A stretch of 64,000 bases of DNA from Hymenobacter nitidus (lineage in GTDB: Bacteria; Bacteroidota; Bacteroidia; Cytophagales; Hymenobacteraceae), in the NCBI RefSeq assembly GCF_020447315.1, contig NZ_JAJADQ010000010.1, forward strand, positions 124,001 to 188,000, read 5' to 3'. This document shows positions 50,453 to 59,025 of this stretch, piece after piece (position 1 is the first letter of the stretch; every line of letters begins with the position of its first letter). The notes beneath the pieces were generated by a model. The model was not told the DNA's origin, did not search any database, and saw only the letters and a program-made list of their open reading frames with translations. The translations under genes and the position numbers were made by a program.

Positions 50453-51646
50453 TCAATCGGCCGTTTCCAGCGACGAAACCAACCCTATTACCACGATTCC
50501 GAGCGTGGCCATCAGGGCAAACGACCAGCGCAAATCGGCAGCCGAGGCAATGAAGCCCACCACGGGCGGCACCAGCAGAAAGCCGATGTAGCCCACCGTG
50601 GACACGCCCGCAATGGCCGCCCCCGAGCTGAGCGTACTCACCCGCCCCACCATGCTGAACACCATCGGCACCACGCACGACACGCCCAGGCCCACCAGCG
50701 CGAAGCCCACGGCTGCCGGCAGCGGCAGCGGGAACAGCGCGGCCAGCGCCAAACCCAGCGTCATGAGCAGGCCGCTAACCCGCAGCAGGGGCTTCACGCC
50801 GTAGCGGTTCACGAGCCAATCACCGACGAAGCGGCCGGTGGTCATGGCCACCATATAGGTAGCAAAGCCGGCGGCGGCCCACTCCCGGGGCGCGTGCACA
50901 GCTTTTTCAAAGTATACCCCGCTCCAGTCGTACATCGTACCCTCGCAGGCCATAGAGGCAAAGCAGATCAGTCCAAACTTGAGCAGGTGCTTGTCGGGCA
51001 GGGCAAACCGGGGCCGGGCGGGCTTGTCGGGGTCGGCGGGTGTTGGGGCCAGCTCCAGGCTGCGCGGAAAAAAGGCCAGCGCCAGGCCCGTCAGCACTAT
51101 TCCCACGGCCACGAAGTGGTAGTCGGGTGCAATATTGGCCCCAATCAGGACGGCACCCAGCGCCGCGGCGGCAAAGCCGGCCACGCTCCAAACGCCGTGA
51201 AACGTGGCAATAATGGACCGGTCGTAGAGAGCCTGCACGCCCACCGACTGGGCGTTCATGGAGATATTGAGCAGGTTACGCGAGGAGCCGAAGCAAAACA
51301 GCAGCGCCACCAGCTGCCAGGTTTGGGCCGCGAAGCCCAGCAGACCCAAAGCCACGTTGTAGAGCACGGCGCCCGTGAGCATAATCTGTCGGCTGCTGAA
51401 GCGCTGCAGCAGGTAGCCCGTCACGGGCAGCGTGAGCATCAGGCCCGTGGGCAGGGCCAGCAGCACGCCGCCCAGTTCCGCCTCGCTCAGCCCCAGCTCG
51501 TGTTGAATCGTGGGAATGCGCGAGGCCCAGGTGGCGTAGCCGAAGCCCGACACCAGGAAAAATACGGTTATAGCCCAGCGGGCCTCTGCTGCTGCGGGTG
51601 TTGCGGTTACCTCCGGCTCTTTATCAACCTGTTGTGCTACTCTCAT
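50453..51646 (-). CDS. MFS transporter (YbjJ/fucose-permease-like)
   Basis: This 397-residue major facilitator has 12 hydrophobic segments. The first half contains FGYATWASRIPTIQHELGLSEAELG, the pattern of the YbjJ/YfcJ-like group that includes many sugar and drug exporters annotated only as MFS. It lies within the pectin island but converges with lacI and has no operator copy, so its link to pectin is only positional. The substrate is unknown. Confidence 0.82.
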   Translation of the reverse strand: MRVAQQVDKEPEVTATPAAAEARWAITVFFLVSGFGYATWASRIPTIQHELGLSEAELGGVLLALPTGLMLTLPVTGYLLQRFSSRQIMLTGAVLYNVALGLLGFAAQTWQLVALLFCFGSSRNLLNISMNAQSVGVQALYDRSIIATFHGVWSVAGFAAAALGAVLIGANIAPDYHFVAVGIVLTGLALAFFPRSLELAPTPADPDKPARPRFALPDKHLLKFGLICFASMACEGTMYDWSGVYFEKAVHAPREWAAAGFATYMVAMTTGRFVGDWLVNRYGVKPLLRVSGLLMTLGLALAALFPLPLPAAVGFALVGLGVSCVVPMVFSMVGRVSTLSSGAAIAGVSTVGYIGFLLVPPVVGFIASAADLRWSFALMATLGIVVIGLVSSLETAD

Positions 51647-51748
51647 TGCTCATTATCCAAACCTGACTTTCAGCGGCCGTATACGCTCTTCCTCCCTATC
51701 GACTGCCCTATGCTGAGGATTTTTTGTTTACCGACGGCCTTCTACAAA

Positions 51749-51783
51749 GCAAAGCGCCGCCCGGCTAAGCCGGGCGGCGCTTT
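51749..51783. terminator. Strong terminator after the T9SS gene
   Basis: CAAAGCGCCGCCCGGC and GCCGGGCGGCGCTTTG form a perfect 16-bp stem with a 3-base loop. It lies 23 bases past the T9SS gene stop on the minus strand. Confidence 0.85.
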
Positions 51784-51805
51784 GTATTTTACGTGCGGGA
51801 GGCTA

Positions 51806-52846
51806 CTACAGCTTTACCACTTTGGACGTGATGCGCTGCTGCCCATCCGAGTACTCGACCATGTACATACCGGCCGCCAGCGTCGACAGCCGCACATCGG
51901 TACTGGTGGTGTTGGGCTGGGCCGTGAAGGAAGCTACTTTCTGGCCGTTGAAGGAATATACGGCTACCGTAGCCCCTTTCGCGGCGGCGGGGTGCGCCAC
52001 CTGCAGGTTGTCCTGCGCAGGGTTCGGATACACATTCAGGCTCTGCTTGGCCACGGCCTGCTTGTTGGACAGAGCCGGCTGCCGGCTTTTCAGCGTCACG
52101 TTTTTCAGCAGTACGTAGCGGCCTACGCCGCTGCTGCCGGCGCCGAAGTACAGGCGCATGGTCAGGGTCTGACCGGCCGTCAGGGTTACGCCGTCAGTAC
52201 CGTTGAGAGCGAAGCGGAACGTGCTGGGTACCCCGCCTGTGGCGTACTGGGGCAGTACGGCGCCGTTCGAGGAGATGCTACCGGTACCGGTGCCAAAGGA
52301 GCCGTTGGCGTTGGCGGGCAGCACCCCACCGGGCGTAATAACGGTTGAGTTGTTAATGGCCGGTCCTTTCGAGCCGGTAATACTGGCGGAGTCGGCGGTG
52401 AAGTTGCTCAGCGAGTACATCACCACAATCTTCCCGGCAGCCGTGCTGACCATGGCAGCATCCAGAATCACGGAGTCGAGGCGGGTAGCGGCAGTAGCGG
52501 TGGCCGTGAACTGCTGGTAGAAGGTGCGGCGCGGATTGGCGCCCGGGCCGGGGGTAGGCGTAGCGTTTGAGCTCCAGCCGCCGCCATTGGCCTGTACGGC
52601 GAAAGCCTGCCCGGTAGCGGCCGAATAGGGAGCGTAGGCCGCGGCTCCGGTGGGCACCTGCCCATCGGAAAGGGTCAGGCGGCGGAACGTGGAAGGCGCG
52701 CCCGTGAGGCCGGCCCGCACGGCAGGATTATCCTGGTTGTTGGCCGTCAGCGGCCACTGTGCGAAACCAGCGGTTTGGGCGGCAGCCTGCTCCGACACGA
52801 ACAGAGCGGCTAGGAGAGCAAAGCCAGTGAGTAGATTTTTCTTCAT
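51806..52846 (-). CDS. T9SS-exported protein of unknown function in the pectin regulon
   Basis: This 346-residue protein has a signal peptide (to EQAAAQ, about 23 residues), a beta-rich mature region with many Thr, Ser, Ala and Gly, and a T9SS type A C-terminal domain (about 268-346) with LNVYPNPAQDNLQVAHP, VYSFNGQKV and LAAGMYMVEY. No catalytic domain is recognisable. The pattern of a single beta-sandwich-like domain (RLDSVILDAAMVST, VTLTAGQTLTMRLYFGAG) would fit a carbohydrate-binding or adhesin module. The operator at 52978-52995, 132 bases upstream, puts it under the same control as the pectin genes. Confidence 0.8.
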   Translation of the reverse strand: MKKNLLTGFALLAALFVSEQAAAQTAGFAQWPLTANNQDNPAVRAGLTGAPSTFRRLTLSDGQVPTGAAAYAPYSAATGQAFAVQANGGGWSSNATPTPGPGANPRRTFYQQFTATATAATRLDSVILDAAMVSTAAGKIVVMYSLSNFTADSASITGSKGPAINNSTVITPGGVLPANANGSFGTGTGSISSNGAVLPQYATGGVPSTFRFALNGTDGVTLTAGQTLTMRLYFGAGSSGVGRYVLLKNVTLKSRQPALSNKQAVAKQSLNVYPNPAQDNLQVAHPAAAKGATVAVYSFNGQKVASFTAQPNTTSTDVRLSTLAAGMYMVEYSDGQQRITSKVVKL

Positions 52847-52977
52847 ATCGAAGGGTAACTGTTGTGGGAATTAAGGTAATGCCAGCGGCCGCGACAAGCC
52901 GCGAGCCAACTCGTAAGTGATTCAATTTGCACCCGCAACGGCGGAATGGGAAGCAGACGCCGGTTTAAATTTCCGCA

Positions 52978-52995
52978 ATCGTTACCGGGAACGTT
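52978..52995. promoter_or_regulatory. LacI-family operator, site 2 (T9SS protein)
   Basis: ATCGTTACCGGGAACGTT matches the consensus AACGTTACCGGGAACGTT at 17 of 18 bases. It lies 132 bases upstream of the T9SS gene, almost the same distance as site 1 from kduD (133). Confidence 0.78.
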
Positions 52996-53058
52996 GCCAG
53001 CCCGGCTTTGCAGGAACGACTTAGGCGGGCAGCACCTACGTTTCGGGCGAAGCCAGCC

Positions 53059-54195
53059 CTAAAGCTTGCCCACTCCGGCGCCCTGCAACACGATTTCCCG
53101 CACTTTCGTCGCCTCGTGCAGGGCAGCAGCATACTGGTAAGGCGGCGTAAACGAGCAGGTGCTGGTGGTGGGCTGCGAGCCGGTGCAGTCCTTATACAAA
53201 TTGCCCGCGGCGTCCCAGTTGCCCGGCACCGTGCTGTTTTTGGTCGTTACCGGGTTCTTGGTGTCCTCGAAGTAGTTTTGCTCGACCCGCAGGCAGGCAT
53301 CCATGCGGCTGTTGATGCCGGTGCCGTACACGTGCTTGTAGTAGTTGTTGAACGCGTGGCCGGTACCAAAGCGGTAGACCGGTACCCGCTCATGGATGTT
53401 ATAGTAGTAGTTGTGGTGAAACGTCACTTTCCGGTCACCGGTGTCCTTGTCGGAGTTACCGATTAGGTGGGCCTTGTGGTGGTCGTGGAAGTAGTTCCAG
53501 GAAATGGTAATGAAGGCGCTGGCGCCCTTGGCGTCAATCAGGCCGTCGTAGAGGTCCTGATTGGGCTGGGCAATGGGGTCCTGGTTGAAAAACTCGCAGT
53601 GGTCAACCCAGATGTTCTGGCTCGTGCCCTGAATCGTGACACAGTCGCCATCATTCACCGCCACCTGTGCCCGTTGCTCATCGTTGATTTTGGTGTTGGT
53701 GACCGTGGACATGGTGAACTTCAGGTTCTGCACGATAATGTTGCGCTTGCTGCTGATGTTGAGGCCCACGCCTTCCAGAAAGCCGGCCGTACCCACGCCC
53801 AGCAGCGTCTTGTTGGAATTCACATTGATCGAAGCTCCCTGCGTCCCGCCCGAAATCGTGCCGGCAATGGTGATGATGAGCGGCTCACTGCTTTTGGCGT
53901 ATTCCGTCAGCTCGGCCAGGGTAGTCGCAGCCACCGTGCGCCCGGCGGCCCCACCGGTCGTGCCGCCGTTTTCGGTAGCAAAGCCAATCAGGCCGTAGCC
54001 GCTACGTTGGCCGCCGGGGCTGGCGGGCGCAGCACTGCCCACGGGGGCGGCGCTGCTGCCCGCGGGGAGCGGCTTTTTCACGCAGGCCTGCAGGTTCAGC
54101 AGCAAGCCAGCCGTAAGGGCCGGCAGCGCGAAGGCCGTAATGCGTTTACGCAGGAAACTACGCCCGGCGGCCGGGCAAATCGGAGACTGTTTCAC
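53059..54195 (-). CDS. Pectate lyase, polysaccharide lyase family 1, lipoprotein
   Basis: This protein of about 378 residues has a signal/lipobox region (LLNLQAC, Cys about 37) and a right-handed parallel beta-helix. Family 1 features include SNKTLLGVG, NIIVQNLKF, NIWVDHCEF (the vWiDH motif), ITISWNYFHDHHKAHLIG and RVPVYRFGTGHAFNNYY with the catalytic Arg region. It cleaves polygalacturonate by calcium-dependent beta-elimination at the cell surface. I start at GTG 54195 because the longer frame opens with TTG at 54282 and the extra residues are not signal-like. It is the third gene of the GH28-GH105-PL1 run. Confidence 0.88.
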   Translation of the reverse strand: MKQSPICPAAGRSFLRKRITAFALPALTAGLLLNLQACVKKPLPAGSSAAPVGSAAPASPGGQRSGYGLIGFATENGGTTGGAAGRTVAATTLAELTEYAKSSEPLIITIAGTISGGTQGASINVNSNKTLLGVGTAGFLEGVGLNISSKRNIIVQNLKFTMSTVTNTKINDEQRAQVAVNDGDCVTIQGTSQNIWVDHCEFFNQDPIAQPNQDLYDGLIDAKGASAFITISWNYFHDHHKAHLIGNSDKDTGDRKVTFHHNYYYNIHERVPVYRFGTGHAFNNYYKHVYGTGINSRMDACLRVEQNYFEDTKNPVTTKNSTVPGNWDAAGNLYKDCTGSQPTTSTCSFTPPYQYAAALHEATKVREIVLQGAGVGKL

Positions 54196-54373
54196 AAGTG
54201 GAATACACAGAAGGGAAGAGGAAATCCGGCTCCGGCATGCCAGAAATGGCAGTGGGGCGGCGTAAAAAACGGGAAAGCGCAAACCGGTCGTTGGCCGCTC
54301 CGGCCGCTTCCCGGGCGGGAAGCGGCCCGAACTTTCCTCACCACGAGGCCAACGTCCGATCTGCGCTCTGCGC

Positions 54374-56302
54374 CTAGCGTTTCGACTGTTGCAGCAGCCA
54401 GTTTGCCAGATCTTTTCCCGCCTGGAAATTCTCGTACTCGGCCGGAATCTTGCGCCCGTCGACGTACTCGTTGTACAGCCACGGGTCGCCCACGGCCAGC
54501 ACGGTGCCCTTGCCCAGCTTGGCTACGGCTACAATATTGTCCGGCCCCTGGATGATGACCGGTTTGGCCGAGCCCTGCAGGCTTAGGGGAGAAAGCTCCT
54601 TGATATAGGCCGTGCGGGCCTTGGCAAACACCGGATTGCCGGCCGTCAGGGCCACTTTGCCCTGCTCAAACTGGCTGCCCTTCACCATGTTCACGCTCTT
54701 GTCGGTGAACTGAATGCCGAAGTTTTTGGCCAGCTCGTTGAAGCGCTTGATTTCGCAGTTGGCCGTGTCGTTGGCCATCAGCACCAGCACGCCGCCGTCC
54801 TTCACCCAGTCGGTCAGCACCTTGCTGTCGGCGGCCGTGACGAAGTTGGGCTTGGCCGTTTCCTTCCTGGTGTCCGGATCGACGATGATGTAGACGTCTA
54901 CGCCCTTTAGCGCGGCTTTGGTGGGCGCGGTGGGGATGGAAACCGTTTTGGCGCCTAAGTCGCGGAAGGTGTTACCCCAGAGCCAGAAGCCCGAGTGCTG
55001 CCGGTCTTCCCAGGTGTAGTGAAACCGCTCCTGCTGGCCGGTAATGGGGCTTTTGCGGTACTCGTTGTTGAAATAGTAGTCGAGGCCGATGGTTTTGTTC
55101 TGGCCCACTTTCAGGGTTTCGGCAATTTCCATTTCCAGGCTGGCCAGAATAAACGGGCCCACCCCTTTCAGGTCGTTTTTGCGCAGAGGCTCCGAGAGGT
55201 AATACTCGAAGCTCCCGTCGCGGTAGGGGTTGCCGCCCAGGCCACCCACGCTCACCGTGCCGTTGAAAGCCAGGGCGCCGTTTTCCTCAGCCACGAAGGT
55301 TTTCACCAGCCCGTCGTAGCCCTTCTTGGCCACGTCGGCGTACTTTTTATCCAAGTAACCCATGCGTACGCCCTTGGCCAGCATGTACACAAACATGCTG
55401 CTGCCCGAAGCCTCGGCGTAGTTGCCCTTGCGCGAGGCCTGGTCCACGACCAACGACCAAGTACCGGTTTTGGGGTCTTGGTACTTGGCCAGCACCGGGG
55501 CCAAACGCTGCACGTCCTTGATGAGCTGCTGGCGCTGGGGGTGGCTGGCCGGGAAGTAGTCGAGTACGTCGACCAAGGCCATGGCGTACCAGCCCATGCC
55601 CCGGTCCCAGAAGTTGGGGCTCTGGCCGGTGGTTTTGTTGGCCCACTTCTGCTCCCGGCTTTCGTCGTAGCCGTGGTACATCAGCCCGGTTTTGGGGTCC
55701 ACGAGGTGTTTCTCAATCAGGGCAAACTGCTTGGCCACGTCGTCGAAGCCCGCGGGCTGGTTAAACACGGCGCTGTACTCGGCATAGAACGGCTCGGCCA
55801 TGTACAGGCCATCGAGCCACATCTGGTTGGGATACAGCTTCTTGTGCCAGAAGCCGCCGGCCTTGGTGCGGGGCTGCCCCTCAAGCTGCTTGCGCAGCAG
55901 CTGGGCCGCCTTGATGTACTTTTCCTGCTTGGGCACCGAGCTCTGGCTCATCGTGAGCAGGGCGTGGCCGGTAGTCAGGTTGTCGAGGTTGTAGTCCTCC
56001 AGCTTATAGGTGCGGATGGTACCGTCCTCGCGCACAAACTGGTCGAGGTCTTTCTGTAGGTAGGTGAAGTACTTCGCGTCGCCGGTACGGTTCCAGACGC
56101 GCTCCAGGGCCTTGAGCATCAGCCCCTGCTCGTAGTCCCAGCGGGCCGTTTTGCGGTTGCCAATCAGGATGGAGTCGGGGTGCCAGCCGATAAAGGAATC
56201 GGCCATGCGCTGCGACATGGGCTTGGCCGGCACCGGGGTCTGGGCCTCGGCGGCGGCACTCAGAGCCAGCAGGCTCAGCAGCAGGGAAACGGGCTTTTTC
56301 AC
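54374..56302 (-). CDS. GH88/GH105-like unsaturated glucuronyl/galacturonyl hydrolase with DUF4350-like C-terminal domain
   Basis: This 642-residue protein has a signal peptide (to AEAQ) and an (alpha/alpha)6 barrel (about 25-400) of the YteR/GH105 type. It shows WDYEQGLMLKALERVW, WLDGLYMAEPFYAEY, MYHGYDES and FWDRGMGWYAMALVDVLDYFP. A C-terminal domain (about 420-642) contains VDVYIIVDPDTRKE, LTDWVKDGGVLVLMAND and GKGTVLAVGDPWLYNEY, a GATase-like fold of the DUF4350 type. GH105 enzymes release unsaturated uronate from the non-reducing ends made by lyases. The start is GTG at 56302, five bases after the GH28 stop, so the two are tightly coupled. Confidence 0.88.
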   Translation of the reverse strand: MKKPVSLLLSLLALSAAAEAQTPVPAKPMSQRMADSFIGWHPDSILIGNRKTARWDYEQGLMLKALERVWNRTGDAKYFTYLQKDLDQFVREDGTIRTYKLEDYNLDNLTTGHALLTMSQSSVPKQEKYIKAAQLLRKQLEGQPRTKAGGFWHKKLYPNQMWLDGLYMAEPFYAEYSAVFNQPAGFDDVAKQFALIEKHLVDPKTGLMYHGYDESREQKWANKTTGQSPNFWDRGMGWYAMALVDVLDYFPASHPQRQQLIKDVQRLAPVLAKYQDPKTGTWSLVVDQASRKGNYAEASGSSMFVYMLAKGVRMGYLDKKYADVAKKGYDGLVKTFVAEENGALAFNGTVSVGGLGGNPYRDGSFEYYLSEPLRKNDLKGVGPFILASLEMEIAETLKVGQNKTIGLDYYFNNEYRKSPITGQQERFHYTWEDRQHSGFWLWGNTFRDLGAKTVSIPTAPTKAALKGVDVYIIVDPDTRKETAKPNFVTAADSKVLTDWVKDGGVLVLMANDTANCEIKRFNELAKNFGIQFTDKSVNMVKGSQFEQGKVALTAGNPVFAKARTAYIKELSPLSLQGSAKPVIIQGPDNIVAVAKLGKGTVLAVGDPWLYNEYVDGRKIPAEYENFQAGKDLANWLLQQSKR

Positions 56303-56307
56303 GGGTC

Positions 56308-57972
56308 TTAGCGCTTGGAAATGGTTACCGTTTTCTTGGAAACTTTGTCGCCAAACTCCAGGTCTTTCTTGGCCCCTTTGGTGTCGGTGTTGGCCAGCTT
56401 CACGTTCTTGGCCCGGTCGCCCGTCACGCGCATCAGCAGGGTGGCGCCCGGCGTGTAGCGGATACCGTCGAGGCTGACGTCTTTGCTGTTCTGAATTTCC
56501 ATTATCGGCATCGTGTCGGTCGAAAGCAGGGTCACGTTTTTCAGCCGGATATTCTCGGCCTCGATGCACACCAGGCCTTTCTTGCTTTGCAGCACCGCGT
56601 TTTCAATCACGATGTCGCGCACCGGCATTTCGGGCAGACCGCGCAGCATAATGGCCGTTTCGGCCCCGTTGCAGGTGATGTCCCGAATGTCGATGTGACG
56701 GAACTGGGGCGTGCCTTCGCCGAGCGGCTCGGCCTTGATAACGGGCGGGGCCGTCGACTCACCGGCCAGCGGCACCGGGTCTTTGGCCATGTAATACAGG
56801 TCGAAAATGATGGCCTGGCCCACGATGTCCTTCATGTCCACGTTGTTGATGAAGATGTTCTCCACCACCCCGCCCCGGCCGCGGGCGGCCTTGAAGCGCA
56901 GGCCCACGTCGGTGCCCATAAAGGTCAGGTTGTAGGCGTAGATGTTGCGGGCCCCGCCCGACATCTCCGAGCCAATCACGAAGCCGCCGTGGGCGTGGTA
57001 GACTTTCGTGTCGCGGATGATGAAGTTCTCGGTGGGCATGCCGCGCTGCCGGCCCTGCTCGTCGCGGCCGCTCTTGATGCAGATTGCGTCGTCGCCCACA
57101 TCGAAGGTGCAGCCCTCCACGATGCCGTTCTTGCACGACTCCAAGTCGATGGCATCCGTATTCTGCCCGTACTCGGGGTTGAGCACCGTCACATTGCGCA
57201 CCGTAATGTCCTCGCTCATCAGCGGGTGCAGCGACCAGGCCGGCGAGTTCTGGAAGGTCACGCCCTCCAGCATCAGGCGCTTGCAGTGGTCGAGCACGAG
57301 CATGTCGGGCCGCAGGAAATCCTTGATTTCCTCGTAGTCCTTCACCTCTTTGCCCGGCTTCAGGTAGAAGGCTTCGGGAATGGTGGAGCCCTTCAGCGCC
57401 GAGGCCGAGGGGTACCAGGTATCTTTCTTTTCATTGAGCACCCCACCGCCTTCCACCAGGCGTTTCCACTGGGTTTCGGTCAGCTTGCTTTTCTTCACCG
57501 AGCGCCAGGTGCCGCCGTCACCGTCGAAGGTACCTTGGCCGGTAATGGCAATGTTTTCCAGGTCTTTGCCGTAGATCTGGGCCTGGTTGCGCACGGCTGC
57601 CACGCCTTCCCAGCTGGTCTTGATCAGGTGGTAGTCGGCGCGCTGCTTGCTGAACTGCACGAAGGCACCCTTGGCCAGGTGCAGGTTCACGTTGCTGCGC
57701 ATCTCAATGGGAGCCGTCAGCCAGTGGCCGCGGGGCACCAGCACCACGCCGCCGCCGGCTTTGCTGCTGGCGTCAATGGCCTGCTGAATGGCCGTGTTCT
57801 TGGTCAGGCCATCGGCTACAGCCCCGAACTTGAGAATGGACAGCGTATCGGCCCGAAACGAGGGAGTCTTGACGGCCGGCAGGTTGGGCTTGGGCTGGTC
57901 GGCTGCCGCCGAGGCGCTCAGACTGGTGAGCAGCAGGCCAAAGGCGGCCGTCGAAGCAAAGGGAAATTTCAT
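56308..57972 (-). CDS. Glycoside hydrolase family 28 (polygalacturonase-type), secreted
   Basis: This 554-residue protein has a signal peptide (to SASAAA), an N-terminal FGAVADGLTKNT segment typical of GH28, and a parallel beta-helix. The catalytic Asp set is NTDAIDLESC (271-280) and GDDAICIKSG (293-302), with HGG (328-330) in place of the usual GHG and FVIGSEMSGG following. It hydrolyses galacturonan or rhamnogalacturonan backbones. First gene of the GH28-GH105-PL1 run; operator site 3 lies about 198 bases upstream. Confidence 0.9.
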   Translation of the reverse strand: MKFPFASTAAFGLLLTSLSASAAADQPKPNLPAVKTPSFRADTLSILKFGAVADGLTKNTAIQQAIDASSKAGGGVVLVPRGHWLTAPIEMRSNVNLHLAKGAFVQFSKQRADYHLIKTSWEGVAAVRNQAQIYGKDLENIAITGQGTFDGDGGTWRSVKKSKLTETQWKRLVEGGGVLNEKKDTWYPSASALKGSTIPEAFYLKPGKEVKDYEEIKDFLRPDMLVLDHCKRLMLEGVTFQNSPAWSLHPLMSEDITVRNVTVLNPEYGQNTDAIDLESCKNGIVEGCTFDVGDDAICIKSGRDEQGRQRGMPTENFIIRDTKVYHAHGGFVIGSEMSGGARNIYAYNLTFMGTDVGLRFKAARGRGGVVENIFINNVDMKDIVGQAIIFDLYYMAKDPVPLAGESTAPPVIKAEPLGEGTPQFRHIDIRDITCNGAETAIMLRGLPEMPVRDIVIENAVLQSKKGLVCIEAENIRLKNVTLLSTDTMPIMEIQNSKDVSLDGIRYTPGATLLMRVTGDRAKNVKLANTDTKGAKKDLEFGDKVSKKTVTISKR

Positions 57973-58169
57973 ACGGGGTGGTTAACGTCTACCGGAAAGT
58001 GGGAAAGCAGACTACGAAAGGAGAGAATCGGCGGTGAAGCCTGTTATACAAGCTTAGCCCCAGATTACATTATTCCAAGAATAGGGCCAGACCAGAGCCT
58101 TCCCTATCCTTTCGTTAAGATTGGAGGAAATTCAGGATTGTCCGCAGAATCCCCTTTATTTTCTATGCA

Positions 58170-58187
58170 AACGTTACCGGGAACGTT
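58170..58187. promoter_or_regulatory. LacI-family operator, site 3 (GH28 operon)
   Basis: AACGTTACCGGGAACGTT is the best copy of the motif: AACGTT half-sites around ACCGGG, symmetric except for one base pair in the centre. It is about 198 bases upstream of the GH28 start on the minus strand. Confidence 0.82.
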
Positions 58188-58358
58188 CTCATTGGCCCGG
58201 GTTTGCTTGCATTTTCCCTTTCCTGACTTCCCCTTTTTCCCCTCAACTCACCTAAAGCCATAATTTCCCCAGCGCGGTACAGCTTCCGCAATTGGCTTTT
58301 CACGCCCTGGCTCAGCAAAGCCACCCGATTCAGCACACACGGATCAGATAGATATTCT

Positions 58359-58377
58359 ATTTAAACTAATTCTAAAT
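58359..58377. promoter_or_regulatory. 19-bp palindromic operator, upstream copy
   Basis: ATTTAAACTAATTCTAAAT has a 7-5-7 layout matching the downstream copy at 58419-58437, with two mismatches in the left half-site. It ends five bases before the -33 element of the DUF6686 promoter. The 7-bp arms resemble operators of metal-dependent repressors (Fur or DtxR type), but the regulator is not identified. Confidence 0.6.
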
Positions 58378-58381
58378 AAAG

Positions 58382-58412
58382 TTTGCAAAGCTGACTCCAC
58401 CTCTTACATTTG
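58382..58412 (+). promoter_or_regulatory. DUF6686 gene promoter, Bacteroidota type
   Basis: TTTG at 58382-58385 and TACATTTG at 58405-58412 are separated by exactly 19 bases, an exact match to TTTG-N19-TAnnTTTG. It lies precisely between the two 19-bp palindromes, about 90 bases upstream of the DUF6686 ATG. Confidence 0.8.
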
Positions 58413-58418
58413 GAAACT

Positions 58419-58437
58419 ATTTAGATAAATTCTAAAT
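58419..58437. promoter_or_regulatory. 19-bp palindromic operator, downstream copy over the start site
   Basis: ATTTAGATAAATTCTAAAT is a perfect 7-5-7 inverted repeat (ATTTAGA/TCTAAAT). It begins seven bases after the -7 element, where transcription should start. Its centre is 60 bases from the centre of the upstream copy. Confidence 0.65.
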
Positions 58438-58501
58438 AAAAGACTGCGCCGCCACTTCTGCTTGGCGGAGTGACTTCTTATTTACTACACGACTACTTTT
58501 T

Positions 58502-58825
58502 ATGAGCCAGTACCTTCACCACAACGATTTTGGCTGCATTTCCCGCTGCCCGAGTGGCTGCTGCCTGCACCTGTATTTTGGCAACGTAGCACTGTGCCTA
58601 CAAGCGGATGAGCTAGCCGACTGGCGGCAGGTGGCTGCTGAGCTGTACCAAAAGCACGCACCCCACCTGGCCGACCCTACCCGCCGGTGCATCACGCTGC
58701 CGGGGCCGGTGGCGTATCAGGCCTTCGTGTTCACGCTGGAGGAAGTTTTCCTGCTCCACGACCTGCTGATGGGGGCGGGCCTGTTGCTGGAGGCTGAGCA
58801 GATTCTGGCGGGTCAGACGACCTGA
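58502..58825 (+). CDS. DUF6686-like small protein with a Cys cluster
   Basis: This 107-residue protein has no signal peptide. It has an N-terminal cysteine cluster, C12-x3-C16-x3-C20-C21-x-H23 (within GCISRCPSGCCLH). A LEEVFLLHDLLMGAGLLLEAEQIL helix lies near the C-terminus. The layout matches what is called DUF6686 in Bacteroidota as far as I can judge. The cysteines suggest metal binding. The promoter is bracketed by two 19-bp palindromes, so expression is tightly repressed under some condition, plausibly metal sufficiency. Function is unknown. Confidence 0.75.
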   Translation: MSQYLHHNDFGCISRCPSGCCLHLYFGNVALCLQADELADWRQVAAELYQKHAPHLADPTRRCITLPGPVAYQAFVFTLEEVFLLHDLLMGAGLLLEAEQILAGQTT

Positions 58826-59025
58826 CAACGGGCTTCGGCGGCGGGGCCGGGGCCGGGAATTTCGCGGGGCATATTGTTTACTATATATTGCTACCAGACA
58901 ATGGTTTACACCTTACTACGGGTAGGCTTTGTCGGTGAGCCTCGGCCCCGAAATGCGGCTTTTTTTAAGCAGTATCCGGGTTTCTTGCGTAAGCACAGGG
59001 CACTAGAATACGAATCCTTCTACTC

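Larger units (their letters stand above)
57973..58501. other. Regulatory intergenic region between GH28 and DUF6686 genes
   Basis: These 529 bases hold no gene. They contain the operator site 3 at 58170-58187, serving the minus-strand pectin genes. An AT-rich island holds two 19-bp palindromes and a promoter (58359-58437), serving the plus-strand DUF6686 gene. Confidence 0.75.

Noticed and set aside
54195..54282. N-terminal extension of the PL1 pectate lyase to 54282
   Set aside because: The extension opens with TTG and adds 29 residues before a better GTG start that directly precedes the basic and hydrophobic lipoprotein signal.
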